Below are positions 1 to 7,336 of a DNA stretch of 55,802 nt, one piece after another. Positions within the stretch are counted from its first letter, which is position 1. Every line of letters starts with the position of its first letter. Made by a program: the position numbers and the translations under genes. The notes under the pieces are model-generated. The model was not told where the DNA came from, searched no databases, and saw only the letters and a program-made list of their open reading frames with translations. Origin of the DNA: a virus; the IMG/VR virus record IMGVR_UViG_3300041955_000428, positions 1 to 55,802 of that record. One strand, 5' to 3'.

Positions 1-93
1 GACCTTGAGGATGGAATCGAAGACGCCGACGAAAGGCACCATGCCGAAATGGAAGCCATCCGCGAAGACCTGTCCTGCAATCACCCGTTTTAG
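1..93 (+). CDS. C-terminal end of an acidic protein, cut by the window edge
   Basis: Frame 1 is open from the first base to a TAG at 91-93 and encodes about 30 residues, rich in Asp, Glu and His and ending in CNHPF. No start is visible because the gene begins outside the window. A strong GC hairpin follows 19 bases after the stop, as expected at the end of a transcription unit. No function can be given. The case for coding rests on the amphipathic, acid-rich composition and the fit with the downstream terminator. Confidence 0.5.
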   Translation, partial: DLEDGIEDADERHHAEMEAIREDLSCNHPF

Positions 94-111
94 CCCGTCG
101 CGTTGCTCCCG

Positions 112-146
112 CCGGGCGGCCCGTCCTCACCGGGCCGCCCGGCCCT
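112..146 (+). terminator. Rho-independent-like terminator
   Basis: A 12-bp perfect stem (112-123 pairing with 131-142; CCGGGCGGCCCG and its complement) has a 7-base loop. A short pyrimidine stretch and TTTT at 151-154 follow. It lies between the end of the truncated first gene and the promoter at 158, separating two transcription units. Confidence 0.6.
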
Positions 147-157
147 CCCATTTTCGT

Positions 158-185
158 TTGACTTTCGGCCGTTTGGTGCTATGCT
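158..185 (+). promoter_or_regulatory. Sigma-70-like promoter, member of a shared motif family
   Basis: TTGACT (158-163), a 16-bp spacer beginning TTCGGC, then TATGCT (180-185). The TTGACTTTCGGC start is identical to the promoter at 9353-9380, and the layout matches the ones at 6534, 8419 and 15097. It lies 35 bases upstream of the gene at 220 and probably drives 220-1020. Confidence 0.7.
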
Positions 186-219
186 TGTGTAGGTTCACAA
201 CGCAACAGAGAGCAGCAAC

Positions 220-414
220 ATGCCCGACGTATTGACCGACAACTTTGGCAGCATCGTGGGGATTACCCCCATGACGCCGACCGCCCGCGAGTGGATCGGC
301 GAGAATGTTGACGCCGAGCCGTGGCAATGGCTGGGCGGAACCCTGAACATCGACCGCCGCTACGCCGACGATCTGGTCGAGGGCATGGTGGAAGCCGGCC
401 TGACCGTCGAATAG
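220..414 (+). CDS. Small hypothetical protein (64 aa)
   Basis: This acidic 64-residue protein starts at ATG 220, 35 bases after a good promoter, with a purine-rich GAGAG just upstream as a possible ribosome site. Near its middle are a Trp-rich stretch (EWIGE, PWQWLGG) and a run of Asp residues. I recognise no domain. It is the first gene of a four-gene cluster that ends at a terminator at 1036. Composition and position support it being real; function is unknown. Confidence 0.6.
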   Translation: MPDVLTDNFGSIVGITPMTPTAREWIGENVDAEPWQWLGGTLNIDRRYADDLVEGMVEAGLTVE

Positions 415-440
415 GGAGCGGACACCGGAGCAACAGAACC

Positions 441-602
441 ATGCAGTGCAAGACTTGCAACTCACCTGTGCGAACCCTTGACGGCGGGAAGCCGGAAGGT
501 GGAATCCGCTGCCCGGAGTGCAACAACGTCTTCTGTGACAATTGCTATGACACAGGCAAGGGCGACGGTTGCCATTGCCACAAGCCAGTACCGCCCGCAT
601 GA
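441..602 (+). CDS. Small Cys-rich zinc-binding protein (53 aa)
   Basis: The chosen start is ATG 441; upstream codons in this frame overlap the previous gene and are Arg-rich shadow sequence. The product has CxxC pairs at C3/C6, C24/C27 and C32/C35, then a CHCH cluster at residues 44-47. This spacing is compatible with a RING- or LIM-like two-zinc fold. Its TGA overlaps the ATG of the next gene (ATGA at 599-602), so the two are translationally coupled. A nucleic-acid or protein-binding role is possible, but no family was recognised. Confidence 0.7.
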   Translation: MQCKTCNSPVRTLDGGKPEGGIRCPECNNVFCDNCYDTGKGDGCHCHKPVPPA

Positions 603-850
603 CAACCTACGCCCACTACGTTTGTTTCGCCTGCCGCAAGGCATGGGCCCCGGCCGCCATACGGGACCTGCACGCGCGCCGCGTGATAAGCGAGTTCACC
701 CGGCCGCCGGAAGGCCGGCCTTGCCCGGACTGCGGGAAGCCGCTGATCGGCCTGGGCTTGGCGTTCAAGCCATCAAGACGAAACGACCGCCGCACCTGGC
801 GCAAGCTGGAGGCCGCCGCCCTCGCGGGTGAGCGTTTCCTGAAGCCATGA
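599..850 (+). CDS. Small zinc-ribbon protein (83 aa)
   Basis: Starts at ATG 599, inside the stop of the preceding gene. CFAC (residues 9-12) and CPDC (42-45) form a four-cysteine zinc ribbon. The C-terminal third is basic (RRNDRRTWRK), which would suit nucleic-acid binding. Its TGA at 848-850 overlaps the ATG of the next small gene, extending a chain of start/stop overlaps. The name is structural only; no specific family is recognised. Confidence 0.65.
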   Translation: MTTYAHYVCFACRKAWAPAAIRDLHARRVISEFTRPPEGRPCPDCGKPLIGLGLAFKPSRRNDRRTWRKLEAAALAGERFLKP

Positions 851-1020
851 GCACTCACCTGAAGTTTTGCAGTTGCAAGACGTGCCGCGCCGGCCGCCAC
901 CGGCCGGGCGCGAAGACCACGATCAAGCGGGCGAGCCGTCGCTTGCGGCACGATGCCAAGGTGGCCCTGAAGAAAGGGAAGGAGCCGCCCGCCAAGACCA
1001 GCGTAGGCTACACGGATTGA
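847..1020 (+). CDS. Very small basic Cys-containing protein (57 aa)
   Basis: Opens at ATG 847, overlapping the TGA of the previous gene, and ends at TGA 1018-1020. It has three clustered cysteines (FCSCKTC, residues 7-13) followed by a strongly basic body with many Lys and Arg. It could bind nucleic acid. The overlap and the terminator 16 bases downstream support it as the last gene of the cluster. No family is recognised. Confidence 0.6.
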   Translation: MSTHLKFCSCKTCRAGRHRPGAKTTIKRASRRLRHDAKVALKKGKEPPAKTSVGYTD

Positions 1021-1035
1021 AAGCCCGAACAACCG

Positions 1036-1061
1036 GACCCGGCCGATCGCGCCGGGTCTTT
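1036..1061 (+). terminator. Rho-independent terminator
   Basis: Perfect 8-bp stem GACCCGGC (1036-1043) with GCCGGGTC (1051-1058), a 7-base loop, then TTT. It ends the cluster 220-1020. Confidence 0.75.
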
Positions 1062-1947
1062 CCATGCGCAAGAGGGTCAAGGAGGAGGCCATAAGGTTCC
1101 CGGGAGGGCCCGAACAGGGGCCATAAGGCTTTTCACGATCCCTCCCGACGTTTCGCGCCTCCCGGCCCGCATCTTCCGATTCCTGCACGCGCCGCCCTCG
1201 GTCCGGGCCATCGGCCACCGCTGCCAACCATCGGCCGGGCCGCCGCCAGCTTCGCGCGTTTACACGCCGTCACCCGCCGGCATCCCGGAATCGTGCCGCA
1301 TAGCCTCATCCCGCCTTTGACCGCCAAGGCCACCCGCCGGCATCCTGGCAGCTTCCAACCAGGTGGACGCCCCACGGCCACCACGCCGCCGGCATCGCCG
1401 CCGGCAAGACGCCAAGACGCCTGACGCCTGAAGGTGGAGCAACGGCCGCCGGCCGCCCTGACGGCCGCCACGCCGCCTACGGCCGCCTGGGCGATTGGTC
1501 TACAAGTCGCCTGGAGGTCGATCGCGCTGCCGGAGCGTGAGCACGGGAGGGGATGCAACCGGCCAGCGCGATCGGCTGGCAAGTCAACGGCAGGATCGGA
1601 AGAGCGTTGACTTCACAATGGGCGAACGGGCTTCAAGACTTCGACGTGTGGCGCGTTCGCCGGCCGGCTGAGTTTTCAGCTTCCGCGAAACGCCGGCGCG
1701 CCACGCATCGCCCTGTCCCGTGAAACCGAATTCTCAATTTTCATAGCCGTTTGCGAGTGCGGTTAGAGTGACTTCGCACGGCCCCGTTCCCGCCCGTTTC
1801 GCGCTTCGCAAAGGAGGGTTGTTTGTCGGCGCGCTTCGTCGAAAATTCCGCGGTTTTCAGGGCAAAAGCGCGTGACTTCTTCGCCCCACATGGCAGAAGT
1901 ATTGATGTGCCAAACGTCACTTTGCAACCCTTCCCGGAGTCACAACC
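1062..1947. other. GC-rich stretch without a convincing gene
   Basis: No ORF here looks like a protein; the 149-codon minus-strand ORF at 1133-1582 is Arg/Gly/Ala-rich and low in information. The stretch holds an exact 15-base direct repeat CACCCGCCGGCATCC at 1271-1285 and 1331-1345, with a degenerate third copy near 1385. A near-duplicate CCATAAGG occurs around 1090 and 1122. A 16-mer, GCGTTTACACGCCGTC (1256-1271), recurs at 6039-6054. It may be regulatory or decayed sequence. Confidence 0.5.
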
Positions 1948-2178
1948 ATGAGTAGCGCAACCCTTGAATCCATCTTGACGCAACACGCAATCCCGCGGGA
2001 TAGCTGGGGAGAATGGCGCGCCCTTGTATTCGACGGCGCGCGCCCCCGCAAGGAATTGCGCCGGCGCTTGCGCAACGTCGGCAACCATGCGGCCGCGCTG
2101 CAATCCATCCTGATTGAATTGTCGAAACAAGTCAAACACAGGTTTCCCCCGAAACCCTCTTCCCGCAAGACAAGCTAG
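1948..2178 (+). CDS. Small hypothetical protein (76 aa)
   Basis: ATG 1948 follows CCCGGAG, a fair ribosome site. The product is mostly helical and basic (ARPRKELRRRLRNV near the middle) and could be a small nucleic-acid-binding protein. No conserved domain is recognised. It stands alone between a 900-base non-coding stretch and a GC-rich repeat array, converging on the minus-strand operon beyond the array. The antisense ORF over the same bases is treated as its shadow. Confidence 0.5.
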   Translation: MSSATLESILTQHAIPRDSWGEWRALVFDGARPRKELRRRLRNVGNHAAALQSILIELSKQVKHRFPPKPSSRKTS

Positions 2179-2227
2179 CAACCGGCCGGATGATTATGGG
2201 CAAGGGGAATGGACCCTTGCCCATTTC

Positions 2228-2660
2228 CTTGCGCCGGCCCGTTCCCTGCCCAGGTGAGCAAGCGCCGGCCCGTTCCCGCGGCCCCGTGGAAGCGCGGCCG
2301 GGTGAGCGGTCCCCGCGGCCCGTTCCCCTTGTATCGACCCCGCGGCCCGTTCCCTGCCCAGGGAGCAAGCGCCGGCCCGTTCCCGCGGCCCCGTGGAAGC
2401 GCGGCCGGGTGAGCGGTCCCCGCGGCCCGTTCCCCTTGCATCGGCCCCGCGGCCCCGTTCCCTGCCCAGGTGAGCAAGCGCCGGCCCCGTTCCCGCGGCC
2501 CCGTGGAAGCGCGGCCGGGTGAGCGGTCCCCGCGGCCCGTTCCCCTTGCATCGGCCCCGCGGCCCGTTCCCTGCCCAGGTGAGCAAGCGCCGGCCCCGTT
2601 CCCGCGGCCCCGTGGAAGCGCGGCCGGGTGAGCGGTCCCCGCGGCCCGTTCCCCTGGGCA
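2228..2660. repeat. Four-copy GC-rich tandem repeat, period 107-110 bp
   Basis: The anchor GTGGAAGCGCGGCCGGGTGA starts at 2286, 2393, 2503 and 2612, giving periods of 107, 110 and 109 bases. Each unit carries several GGCCCGTTCC blocks and one GTGAGCAAGCGCCGG block. Units differ by single-base indels, so no reading frame is kept, which argues against a coding repeat. The element GTGAGCAAGCGCCGGCCCG (2254-2272) recurs exactly at 4997-5015, on the far side of the minus-strand operon. Confidence 0.85.
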
Positions 2661-2672
2661 ACACTACAATCG

Positions 2673-3083
2673 TCAAGCCGCTTTCAACCGGCGGCACCGG
2701 CATATCTGGGAATTGTCGCCCAATTGGACCCCATGCCAGCGCGCGCCGTCGGGACCCGTAAACCAGACATCATGCCGAGAACCGGCAAGATTGTGACGAC
2801 CGACACGGCTATATTGCACCGTCATTTTCAGGGTGCCCGGCCAATTCGTCACAACGTAGTTTGTCCACACCCCCGTTGCGCCCGTTGCAGCCGTCAAGTA
2901 GAGCACAGCCCGACCACGGGCCGTCATATCGGCGCGATCGCGCTTCCCGCAACAATCATAGCACACCTTCTTCTCGATACCGCCCTCCCGGACGATACCG
3001 TAACCCGTTCCGCCACAATCGTTGGGATTGACGTGGATCTTCTCTGCGCCACAATCGGCGCAAACAAAACGATGTTCGCTCAT
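2673..3083 (-). CDS. Zinc-ribbon protein, unknown (136 aa)
   Basis: The start ATG (3083-3081) follows a strong GAGGAGG ribosome site. The N-terminus has CADC (residues 8-11), a single Cys near 23 and CYDCC near 42-46, which makes a zinc ribbon. The remaining 90 residues look like a compact beta-rich domain with many aromatic residues. It is the last gene of the minus-strand operon and runs up to the tandem repeat array. No family is recognised. Confidence 0.65.
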   Translation of the reverse strand: MSEHRFVCADCGAEKIHVNPNDCGGTGYGIVREGGIEKKVCYDCCGKRDRADMTARGRAVLYLTAATGATGVWTNYVVTNWPGTLKMTVQYSRVGRHNLAGSRHDVWFTGPDGARWHGVQLGDNSQICRCRRLKAA

Positions 3084-3132
3084 GGTGCCTCCTCAGAGTT
3101 TGATTGCGAGTACCCGACGGCGCAGACTGCGC

Positions 3133-3861
3133 CTAGCGTCCCGCGGGCTGGGGCAAACAAGGGGAGTAGGTGGCAAAGGAACCGGCGGCGCGCAATTCCT
3201 TGCAGCGCTCTTGCGCTTCCCATTCTTCGTTGTATTCTTCCGTGACTTCCCCCGTATCGACGTAAGAAACCACCCAGAGAATTCGATAGCCCAGCGCGTC
3301 CAGCGCTGCGCCTATCTCTTCTTTACTGGCATAGCCCCCGTTCCCATCCCGGTTTTCGACGGCGCTTTGATTGTGTTCCCACAACCATGAGAAGACTTCC
3401 CCTGCCCAGTCTTCCGGCGGCGCGAAGCAATCGCTATCGAAACCCTCACTGCGAAGATTGTCTAGCGTTGCTTCGTATTCGCGCCGGCTGAAGTCTTCTT
3501 CGTCCAAGACGGGATAGTCGGCAAGGCGCGCCGCTAGCTCATGGTATGCGCGGAAGGCTTCCGTTATCTGGCCGTTGCGGTAAACCCGGATGGAATAGCC
3601 GTCGATCCATCCGCACGCCCAGTGCCCATGATGTTCGGCCCGCACGTCGGCGCTATCCCCGTCGGCAAACGGCGCTAGCGCTTCGTCGATTGCATCGGCG
3701 TTGCTCTGGTCCAATAAATCAGAGTCTCGATTGTGGGTGTAGACAATCGCCCATTCTTCCGAGTCTTCCGGCTGGTCATGCCACCCGAAGCAATCAAACC
3801 CTTGCCAATTGCCGCGCGCCTCCCTTGCGGCCGTTTCCAAGTCCAATTCGCCTAGTCTCAT
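3133..3861 (-). CDS. Hypothetical acidic protein (242 aa)
   Basis: The largest gene of the minus-strand operon starts at 3861 after GGGAGC. It is very acidic and aromatic-rich, with many Trp, Tyr and Glu and motifs such as EEWAIVY and YNEEWEAQERC. There is no signal peptide or membrane segment. Composition and GGGAGC-type leaders match its operon neighbours, so I consider it genuine. The fold and role are unknown; DNA mimicry could explain the acidity but is only a guess. Confidence 0.7.
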   Translation of the reverse strand: MRLGELDLETAAREARGNWQGFDCFGWHDQPEDSEEWAIVYTHNRDSDLLDQSNADAIDEALAPFADGDSADVRAEHHGHWACGWIDGYSIRVYRNGQITEAFRAYHELAARLADYPVLDEEDFSRREYEATLDNLRSEGFDSDCFAPPEDWAGEVFSWLWEHNQSAVENRDGNGGYASKEEIGAALDALGYRILWVVSYVDTGEVTEEYNEEWEAQERCKELRAAGSFATYSPCLPQPAGR

Positions 3862-3879
3862 GGTAGTTGCTCCCTGTTG

Positions 3880-4239
3880 CTAGTTCCCCTTCTCATTCCA
3901 TCTAATGCCGACGTGGAAGTAACACCCTTCCCCGCTATCCGAAACTTCTTCCGTTTCGTCTTCCGACCAGCCCAGGGCATCGGCAACCGTGGTAGTGCCG
4001 CAAGCGCCGTAGTCTGCCCGGATACGTTGCTCCGTTGCTTCGTCGAAATCGAAACCCGCGGATTGCGCCATGACTTCCAAGCAGTCTTCTAGCGCCTCCT
4101 CTTCCGTGTCCCCGATTCCGTATGCACAGAAGGCAAACGGAGTAAACGCGGTCCCGTATCCGGGGAAGTAGGAGGGGGAATCAATCCCCAGAGACTCGAT
4201 TGCAAAGTCACCCAGAGCGGTCTTTTCCGTTGTCAGCAT
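3880..4239 (-). CDS. Hypothetical acidic protein (119 aa)
   Basis: I start it at ATG 4239, not at the upstream in-frame ATG 4380, because the extra 47 residues overlap the preceding gene and look like shadow sequence. The N-terminus MLTTEKTALGDFAIESLGI is followed by a Gly/Tyr/Phe-rich patch and an acidic stretch (DTEEEALEDC). Possible helical and beta segments fit a small globular protein. It is separated by 18 bases from the next gene. No function is recognised. Confidence 0.65.
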   Translation of the reverse strand: MLTTEKTALGDFAIESLGIDSPSYFPGYGTAFTPFAFCAYGIGDTEEEALEDCLEVMAQSAGFDFDEATEQRIRADYGACGTTTVADALGWSEDETEEVSDSGEGCYFHVGIRWNEKGN

Positions 4240-4243
4240 GTTG

Positions 4244-4405
4244 CTACCCTTCCACCCCGCAAGCGCGGAGGAACCGGCCCCGATCAAACCGGCCGTTGAA
4301 ACCGATGCAAACATCGGCAACCAAACGGGCCGCGCGCTCCCGTTCCGTTTTGTCTGCAATGTTGGCGATTGCATCGGCAAGCGCCCGAAAATGTTTCTTA
4401 CTCAT
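4244..4405 (-). CDS. Small helical protein (53 aa)
   Basis: Start ATG 4405 has GGGAGC just upstream; an in-frame ATG at 4483 would overlap the previous gene. The sequence MSKKHFRALADAIANIAD and the rest are predominantly helical with a basic C-terminal end (FDRGRFLRACGVEG). It resembles the small orphan proteins found in phage and plasmid accessory operons. It lies 4 bases after the preceding gene and 4 bases before the next, consistent with one transcript. Confidence 0.65.
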   Translation of the reverse strand: MSKKHFRALADAIANIADKTERERAARLVADVCIGFNGRFDRGRFLRACGVEG

Positions 4406-4409
4406 GGTG

Positions 4410-4583
4410 CTAGCTCCCTGTTGAAACCCGACCCGACTTGACGGTAACTTCTGTTTCGTTGCCCTGTGAGTCTTCCACCCCATAGACCCCGGATGGGAGG
4501 GTCGATAGGTAGGCTTCCAGCGCGTCTTGCGGCACGTTGCGCCCGACTATCTTTCCCGTCATTTTGCGAGTAACCCAGTACAT
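4410..4583 (-). CDS. Very small hypothetical protein (57 aa)
   Basis: ATG 4583-4581 follows GAGGCGCAACC; the TAG is at 4412-4410. The product begins MYWVTRKMTGKIVGRN and contains a plausible beta-strand pattern and an acidic middle (GVEDSQGNETEV). It fits tightly between two genes of the minus-strand operon, with a 4-base gap to the next start. It has no recognisable domain. The fit of start, ribosome site and spacing is the reason to call it. Confidence 0.6.
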   Translation of the reverse strand: MYWVTRKMTGKIVGRNVPQDALEAYLSTLPSGVYGVEDSQGNETEVTVKSGRVSTGS

Positions 4584-4592
4584 GGTTGCGCC

Positions 4593-4748
4593 TCAGTGTT
4601 GCTTGAACCGGTTACACTCTGTCAGTAGCGATAGGAAAGTGACTCCCCTTCTTGCCAGAAGGCATCGGACAAACACCCGGAAACCGAAAGCCCGCACTAC
4701 CGTTGCGGCATTTAGAATCACTTCCCGTTTGCGGATGAAACCGGACAT
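4593..4748 (-). CDS. Very small basic protein, operon leader gene (51 aa)
   Basis: Begins at ATG 4748 (MSGFIRKREVILNAATVV) just after the promoter at 4754-4782; an ATG at 4775 lies inside the promoter and is excluded. The protein is basic and hydrophobic with two helical halves (AFGFRVFVRCLLARRG). No ribosome site is obvious, so translation could be leaderless or weak. It ends 9 bases before the next start. It could instead be an untranslated leader. Confidence 0.5.
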   Translation of the reverse strand: MSGFIRKREVILNAATVVRAFGFRVFVRCLLARRGVTFLSLLTECNRFKQH

Positions 4749-4753
4749 ATTTA

Positions 4754-4782
4754 AGTATTCACTGCCATTGTCCAAATGTCAA
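4754..4782 (-). promoter_or_regulatory. Promoter of the minus-strand small-gene operon
   Basis: On the minus strand, TTGACA (4782-4777), a 17-base spacer, then AATACT (4759-4754). It directly precedes the first ATG at 4748 and would transcribe the six genes down to 2673. It lacks the TTGTGGTATG block of the plus-strand promoter family. Confidence 0.6.
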
Positions 4783-4859
4783 ACTAGGCAAACGAACTAA
4801 GGCAGGATTCCGCGCGGAAAGCGCCGAAGAAGATGGAATCCTGCGGGTTGCAAGAGTTA

Positions 4860-5335
4860 GCGGGACATCGGGCCGGGTGAGCGCGGCCGGACCCGCGGCC
4901 GGGTGAGCAAGCGCCGAATTAGCGCCGGACTTGCGCCGTATAGATACTGTCTGCGCGGCCGGACCCGCGGCCGGTTTTCCTGGGCATCGGGTGGGGGTGA
5001 GCAAGCGCCGGCCCGCGGCCGGTTGCCCTGGGGTCAACCCGCGGCCGGGTCCCGCGGGGAGGGTGAGCGGACCCACAAGGCACCAATACGATTGTGAAAA
5101 GTCTCACACGCGGTTAGAAGCGCGCGGTTAGAAAATGCGCTTCAGCCGGCCGTCACGGCATCAGCGGCATAGGCCGCATAAGCCGGATCGGCCGCGCCCC
5201 GTGCGGCCCGCGGGTTGCAACCCGTTTCCCTGCCCTGGGGCAACTCCGCGGCCGGTTCCCGCGGCCCGCGGCCGGGTGAGCGGACCCGCGGCCCGCGGCC
5301 CGCGGCCGGTTGCGCCCTTGCAATTGGACGTTTGA
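4860..5335. repeat. GC-rich interspersed repeats flanking the small-gene operon
   Basis: The blocks GCGGCCGGGTGAGC, GTGAGCAAGCGCCGG and CCCGCGGCC recur irregularly across 4860-5075 and again in 5205-5335. They are the same vocabulary as the array at 2228-2660. The palindrome CGGGTTGCAACCCG lies at 5211-5224, and ATACGATTGTG is repeated at 5086 and 5350. No convincing coding frame is present. Together with 2228-2660 these repeats bracket the minus-strand operon. Confidence 0.7.
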
Positions 5336-6152
5336 CAGGGCGCAACGGGATACGATTGTGCGGGCTGTGGGGGCGAGGGGGTCAAGTCACGATGCGATTG
5401 TAACGGTCGTGCGGAATGGGGTGGTGGAGGGTCGGTCTATTCAGGAAAACCGACACAATCGCTACGGCCGCCGCGCCGAGCCGCTCCTTCGACTGGGCAT
5501 ACCCTGAAAAGTGAGGGTCTGACGCGGCGGTGTAAACCAGTCACCGGAGGCCCTGCCGAGCATAACACCGTCCATTAGAGGGGCGCGGCAGAGCGAGTGG
5601 TCCAGACGAGTGTTTACACGCAAACTACATGATCCCGAAGGCGTCGGCAGAGCGCCAGCAGCGGAGGCCGAGGGGCTGGAGAGCATCTTGCCGAAAAAAA
5701 CGATCACCAAATGGTGACTGTTTTCAATTCCCACAACCTCTTGCGGCCCCACAGGTTGACTACGTTCCGATGGTCTCAAAACCGAGAGGTGGTGTATGCT
5801 TTTTCCATATCCAATTTGTAGCAGAGAGGTCAGATATGGTAGCGCACACAGCAAGTAGATATGGCCAGAACGTACACCAGGTTTCACCACTTTCAACCTA
5901 CTCGGGCGATCCCTGTCTCCGCAACCCGCAGGCATCAGTGCATCTTACGGCCCAGTGCCTTGACGCAAGTGGCCGAAAAAACAGTCACCCTTTGGTGTAC
6001 GCTTTCTTCGCCAAGGTGGCGAATCCGTCACCAAACGAGCGTTTACACGCCGTCCGGTCACTCCGGGTCGAAAACCAGAGGAGGGGTGGTGGGAGGGAGG
6101 GTCAAACACCTCGTCTCCGACGCGCATGCCATCTGAAGCCTGAAGGTCGCCC
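5336..6152. other. Gene-poor stretch with a pair of inverted repeats
   Basis: ORFs on both strands are low-quality and overlap each other. The notable structure is an imperfect inverted repeat, about 5686-5725 against 5973-6014. Each arm contains a small hairpin (TCACC AAAT GGTGA at 5704-5717; CACC CTTT GGTG at 5987-5997 or so) next to an A-run. GTTTACACGC occurs at 5612-5621 and 6041-6050. Remains of a non-autonomous element are possible, but no transposase is visible. Confidence 0.5.
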
Positions 6153-6533
6153 CTAGTTTGATCCTGGGCCTTGACCGGCCTCCGACGCGGCAGGCAGCTT
6201 GTCGTCGTACTCGGCCGGCAGGCACTCGTAGAAGTCCTTCAGGTCATGGTACTCGCCGAAGCCGGCCTCGGCCGCGACGTGGGCTAAAGCCGCCGGATCG
6301 CGTAGGCCGAAGGCAAGATACTGTTCCCCCGTGGAGAACTGGATCAAGGCCCGGCTGAGCCCTTTGCGGACCCAAATGTCCTGGATGACGAGTTTGAGGC
6401 GCTTGAGGTTTTCGAGGGACGCCTGCGGGTCGCCGTTCTCCATTTCCAGGGGGCCTACCGGGTGGACCGGCTGGTACGCTGTCTCGTCGGAGCGAAACAG
6501 GGCCAGCAGTGGCGTGATAACGGTGGCTTGCAT
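6153..6533 (-). CDS. Hypothetical protein divergent from the first recombinase (126 aa)
   Basis: I start at ATG 6533 (MQATVITPLLALF); the ATG at 6575 would place the start inside the divergent promoter. AAGGCAAGG precedes it. The protein has alternating helical and strand segments, an aromatic GEYHDLKDFYECLP motif and a low-complexity tail. Its start abuts the -35 box of the plus-strand promoter at 6534, so the two genes share a control region. No family is recognised. Confidence 0.6.
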   Translation of the reverse strand: MQATVITPLLALFRSDETAYQPVHPVGPLEMENGDPQASLENLKRLKLVIQDIWVRKGLSRALIQFSTGEQYLAFGLRDPAALAHVAAEAGFGEYHDLKDFYECLPAEYDDKLPAASEAGQGPGSN

Positions 6534-6562
6534 TTGACCTTGCCTTGGTTGTGGTGTATACT
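6534..6562 (+). promoter_or_regulatory. Promoter of the shared motif family
   Basis: TTGACC (6534-6539), a 17-base spacer containing TTGTGGTG, then TATACT (6557-6562). It drives the recombinase-like gene at 6599. The spacer keeps the TTGTGG block seen at 8419, 9353 and 15097. Confidence 0.7.
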
Positions 6563-6598
6563 TGCGCCAGAACACCTACCGGACCAAAGGAGTGCATT

Positions 6599-7336
6599 AT
6601 GGTACGGCGTCCAAGCTCCGTCAAGTATACCGCCTACTACTGCAACGGGCTCAACCGGGCCGACGTGGCACGTTTCGTCGATTTCAACGACGGGACGTTG
6701 ATCGCTGAGTACGTTGAGGGGCGGAAGAAGTGGCCCCGGCTGGAGGAGGCCATTGGGAGGTGCAAGCAGGACGGCGCGACCCTCGTGATCGCCAAACTGG
6801 GCCGCCTGGTGCGCAACCCCAAGTTTCTGGCCCTTTTGCAGGAAGCCCGCATTGATTTCGCCTGCCTGGACAATCAGAACTGCAACCGTTTCACGGTGCA
6901 TATTCTGTTGGCCACGGCGGAGCAGGAGTCGGAACGGATCAGCCAGCGGACCCGCGCGGCGCTCCGGGCAGCCGTGAAGCGAACGGGTGTGAAGCTCGGC
7001 TCGGCCCGGCCTGGTCATTGGGACGGGCGCGAGCATTTGCGGGGTACGAAACAAGCCATTGCCGCGTCGTCGAAGATGCGGCGGATTCGTACCCGGCAGA
7101 CCTACGAGTTCCTGTTGCCAACCCTGAAGAAAATGCGGCTGTCCGGCAAGACGATGGTTGAAATTGCTGAATGGCTGAATGACCACGGCCACACCACGAC
7201 CGTGGGCCACCCGTTCAACGAGGTCTCCGTGTGGCGGCTCTTGAAGCGCTACCTGGGCGACGACTTCCTGGGCCCGGTCAAGGATCGCGGCGGCCGTCCG
7301 CAGACCATTCGCGCGATGGAGACCGTAACCAAATGA
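6599..7336 (+). CDS. Serine recombinase homologue lacking the catalytic serine (245 aa)
   Basis: Start ATG 6599 has GGAG a few bases upstream; earlier in-frame codons lie inside the promoter. It aligns along its length with the recombinase at 8473: the block ATLVIAKLGRLVRN, the helix with ERISQRTRAAL, and a C-terminal recombinase-type DNA-binding region (LPTLKKMRLSGKTMVEIAEWLNDHG). Where active enzymes have YRVSTxxQ, this one has YYCNGLNR, so the nucleophilic Ser is missing, and the LDRLARS motif is degraded to LGRLVRN. I infer a DNA-binding but inactive recombinase, perhaps a regulator or accessory factor. Confidence 0.8.
   Translation: MVRRPSSVKYTAYYCNGLNRADVARFVDFNDGTLIAEYVEGRKKWPRLEEAIGRCKQDGATLVIAKLGRLVRNPKFLALLQEARIDFACLDNQNCNRFTVHILLATAEQESERISQRTRAALRAAVKRTGVKLGSARPGHWDGREHLRGTKQAIAASSKMRRIRTRQTYEFLLPTLKKMRLSGKTMVEIAEWLNDHGHTTTVGHPFNEVSVWRLLKRYLGDDFLGPVKDRGGRPQTIRAMETVTK

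Noticed and set aside
1133-1582. 149-codon minus-strand ORF
   Set aside because: Arg/Gly/Ala-rich, no motif, no ribosome site, and it spans the direct repeats of a gene-poor region.
2228-2660. CRISPR-like array
   Set aside because: The units are contiguous 107-110 bp tandem copies without unique spacers, and no cas genes are present.
5629-6156. 175-codon plus-strand ORF and overlapping minus ORFs
   Set aside because: Protein character is poor, and the similar phrases on opposite strands come from the inverted repeat, not from a conserved protein.
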